This document shows, one piece after another, positions 34,068 through 35,130 of a stretch of DNA of 35,130 nt. How positions within the stretch are numbered: position 1 is the stretch's first letter; each line of letters begins with the position of its first letter. The DNA lies in the NCBI GenBank assembly GCA_044425705.1, contig JAWXVD010000021.1:1-35130 (forward strand), given 5' to 3'. Below the pieces are notes generated by a model. That model saw only the letters and a program-made list of their open reading frames with translations, was not told the DNA's origin and made no database searches. Both the position numbers and the translations under genes were made by a program. The DNA is from JAWXVD01 sp044425705. GTDB lineage: Bacteria; Bacillota; Clostridia; Lachnospirales; Lachnospiraceae.

Positions 34068-34200
34068 GTTACAGTTCACACGTGACCTGTAACGATACAA
34101 AAATCCATTTAAAATTGCCTACGGCAATGGGATTTTTGTACTATTTCATCATTTTCATACGTACTATGCAGTAAATGCATAGTACTGTGTGAACTGTAAC
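34068..34200. mobile_element. 133-bp MITE-like element with 14-bp terminal inverted repeats
   Basis: Bounded by perfect inverted repeats GTTACAGTTCACAC (34068-34081) and GTGTGAACTGTAAC (34187-34200). Identical AATAAATA sequences lie directly outside both ends (34060-34067 and 34201-34208), a possible 8-bp target duplication. Inside are two hairpins: TACAAAAATCC with GGATTTTTGTA plus ATTGCC/GGCAAT (34096-34140), and a perfect GTACTATGCA/TGCATAGTAC stem (34161-34185). No coding capacity. The left end is itself a copy of the 26-bp imperfect palindrome (34068-34093). Confidence 0.7.
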
Positions 34201-34236
34201 AATAAATATTCATGATATGAACATCAAAAAACCCTC

Positions 34237-34268
34237 TTGACAATACAACAAATATGTTGTATTGTCAA
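34237..34268 (+). promoter_or_regulatory. Promoter-operator of the toxin-antitoxin pair
   Basis: TTGACAATACAACA and TGTTGTATTGTCAA form a perfect 14-bp inverted repeat around AATA. The same bases make a promoter: TTGACA (34237-34242), 17-base spacer, TATTGT (34260-34265). An operator lying exactly over the promoter fits autorepression by the antitoxin. Confidence 0.75.
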
Positions 34269-34297
34269 ATTACTACTGTAGCTGATAGAGGAATTAA

Positions 34298-34636
34298 ATG
34301 AGAATACATTCATATATAAACAATTCTGGTAGTGACTTAATTGAAAAATATATAAATAGTCTCACAACCGATGAACAAATTGATGCATATGATGTTCTTA
34401 CACAACTAGAAAATGGTTATCTAAATACACTCCACTTCAAAAGATGGCAAGGGAAGATTTATGAAGTTTATTTTTATAAACACAATCGTTTATTTTATGT
34501 GATTGTAAATAATGAAAATATTTACTTGCTACATGCTTGCCGAAAACAAAAGAATAAGACAGAAAAAAGAGATAGCTCTATTGTCCAAAAACGTGCCAAA
34601 GAATCAGGCAAAATATTACACCAAAGATTTCTCTAA
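34298..34636 (+). CDS. higB: RelE/HigB-type toxin (Gp49-like family)
   Basis: 112-residue protein of the phage-derived Gp49-like group of the RelE superfamily, which cleaves mRNA on the ribosome in studied members. Visible family features: MRIHSYINNSGSDLIEKYI start, WQGKIYEVYFYKHNRLFYVI core strand region, and the C-terminal YLLHACRKQKNKTEKRDSSI followed by VQKRAKE. RBS AGAGGA. Toxin-first order and an HTH antitoxin downstream are the HigBA layout. The gene appears intact. Confidence 0.85.
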   Translation: MRIHSYINNSGSDLIEKYINSLTTDEQIDAYDVLTQLENGYLNTLHFKRWQGKIYEVYFYKHNRLFYVIVNNENIYLLHACRKQKNKTEKRDSSIVQKRAKESGKILHQRFL

Positions 34637-34827
34637 CTTTATCACTCGTTTTTAATATCATTTAATATTAAAATCAAGTACAATGAGAGATACTATACCG
34701 TACAGATAAAATAAATCCCCCAATAAGCACCAAAAAAATTTCAGAATTACAGAGGATAAATAATGCTTACTATAAAAAATAGATTAACAACCAATTATTT
34801 AATGTTACAAAAAAGGAGGTGTGAATT

Positions 34828-35121
34828 ATGCCATTTAAACAAGCAAATATTCAAGAAAAAATAACTAAGAAAGCAGCTACCGATGCCGATTTCAATGTAG
34901 CATGGAAAAACAGTAGGAATGAATATTCGTTATTGCATGATATCACACAAAAGAGAAAAGAATTGCAATTAACCCAAAAACAACTTGCAGAAATTTCCAA
35001 CTGCACACAGCAAGAAATTTCAAGACTGGAGAACAGGGAGCATAGCCCTGCTTTGAAAACCATATGTCGTATTGTAAACAGTATGGGCTATGAGTTGATT
35101 TTAAAGAAAAAATGCAATTAA
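34828..35121 (+). CDS. higA: HigA-type antitoxin with XRE helix-turn-helix
   Basis: 97-residue protein with an HTH_3 domain in its C-terminal two-thirds (about 38-92; ITQKRKELQLTQKQLAEISN, then CTQQEISRLENREHSPAL). The N-terminal 35 residues probably wrap the toxin. A very strong AAAGGAGG site precedes the ATG. It lies 191 bases after the toxin, an unusually long gap for a HigBA pair, so separate or extra antitoxin expression is possible. It is the likely repressor at the palindrome 34237-34268. Confidence 0.87.
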   Translation: MPFKQANIQEKITKKAATDADFNVAWKNSRNEYSLLHDITQKRKELQLTQKQLAEISNCTQQEISRLENREHSPALKTICRIVNSMGYELILKKKCN

Positions 35122-35130
35122 AAATAGCTG

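Overview
The window is AT-rich with strong AGGAGG-type ribosome binding sites, long bidirectional terminators and Firmicute-type promoters. With the gene families present (RpiR regulators, YesM/YesN-type two-component systems, LplB/YtcP sugar permeases, a two-gene DUF5058-like transporter) this points to a low-GC anaerobic Clostridia chromosome, probably a gut or plant-polymer-degrading Lachnospirales relative. No rRNA, tRNA, CRISPR array or intact transposase gene was found. The species is an inference; no marker gene is present.

Layout. (1) 1-3981: a peptide/nickel-type ABC operon on the minus strand (lipoprotein, two permeases, continuing off the left edge), divergent from an RpiR/SIS regulator (3982-4842). 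(2) 4905-8449: a tightly overlapping minus-strand operon of an unknown membrane protein, two small multi-spanning membrane proteins and a membrane-anchored M20 peptidase. (3) 8588-11006: an accessory patch with the 3' remnant of a WYL-type regulator, a QueG-like 8-cysteine iron-sulfur protein and a DUF4143 ATPase. (4) 11205-23016: a complete galactoside-use operon on the minus strand: lipoprotein binding protein, two permeases, AraC-type response regulator, YesM-type sensor kinase, GH2 beta-galactosidase and GH36 alpha-galactosidase. The transport ATPase is absent, so a shared MsmK-type ATPase is expected elsewhere. (5) 23472-25281: MarR regulator plus MATE exporter. (6) 25500-31192: FAD oxidoreductase, ion-transporter-superfamily permease, hydantoinase/oxoprolinase-like protein and an HExxH protein, divergent from a second RpiR regulator (31615-32472). 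(7) 32573-33919: a second MATE exporter. (8) 34068-35121: a 133-bp MITE-like element followed by a HigB/HigA-type toxin-antitoxin pair.

The strongest regulatory signal is a 15-bp near-palindrome, TGWAAATNATTTWYA, found beside both RpiR genes. It overlaps or adjoins recognisable promoters of the peptide ABC operon, the FAD-oxidoreductase operon and, in a weaker form, the second MATE gene. This suggests two related RpiR regulons in one neighbourhood, possibly with cross-talk.

The best candidates for an undescribed system are the lone hydantoinase-like/FAD oxidoreductase/transporter/HExxH module under the second RpiR regulator, and the four-gene M20 peptidase/membrane-protein operon. Smaller structural oddities are a family of 26-bp imperfect palindromes, 14-bp T-rich tandem repeats in two operon junctions, and hairpins in several intercistronic gaps.
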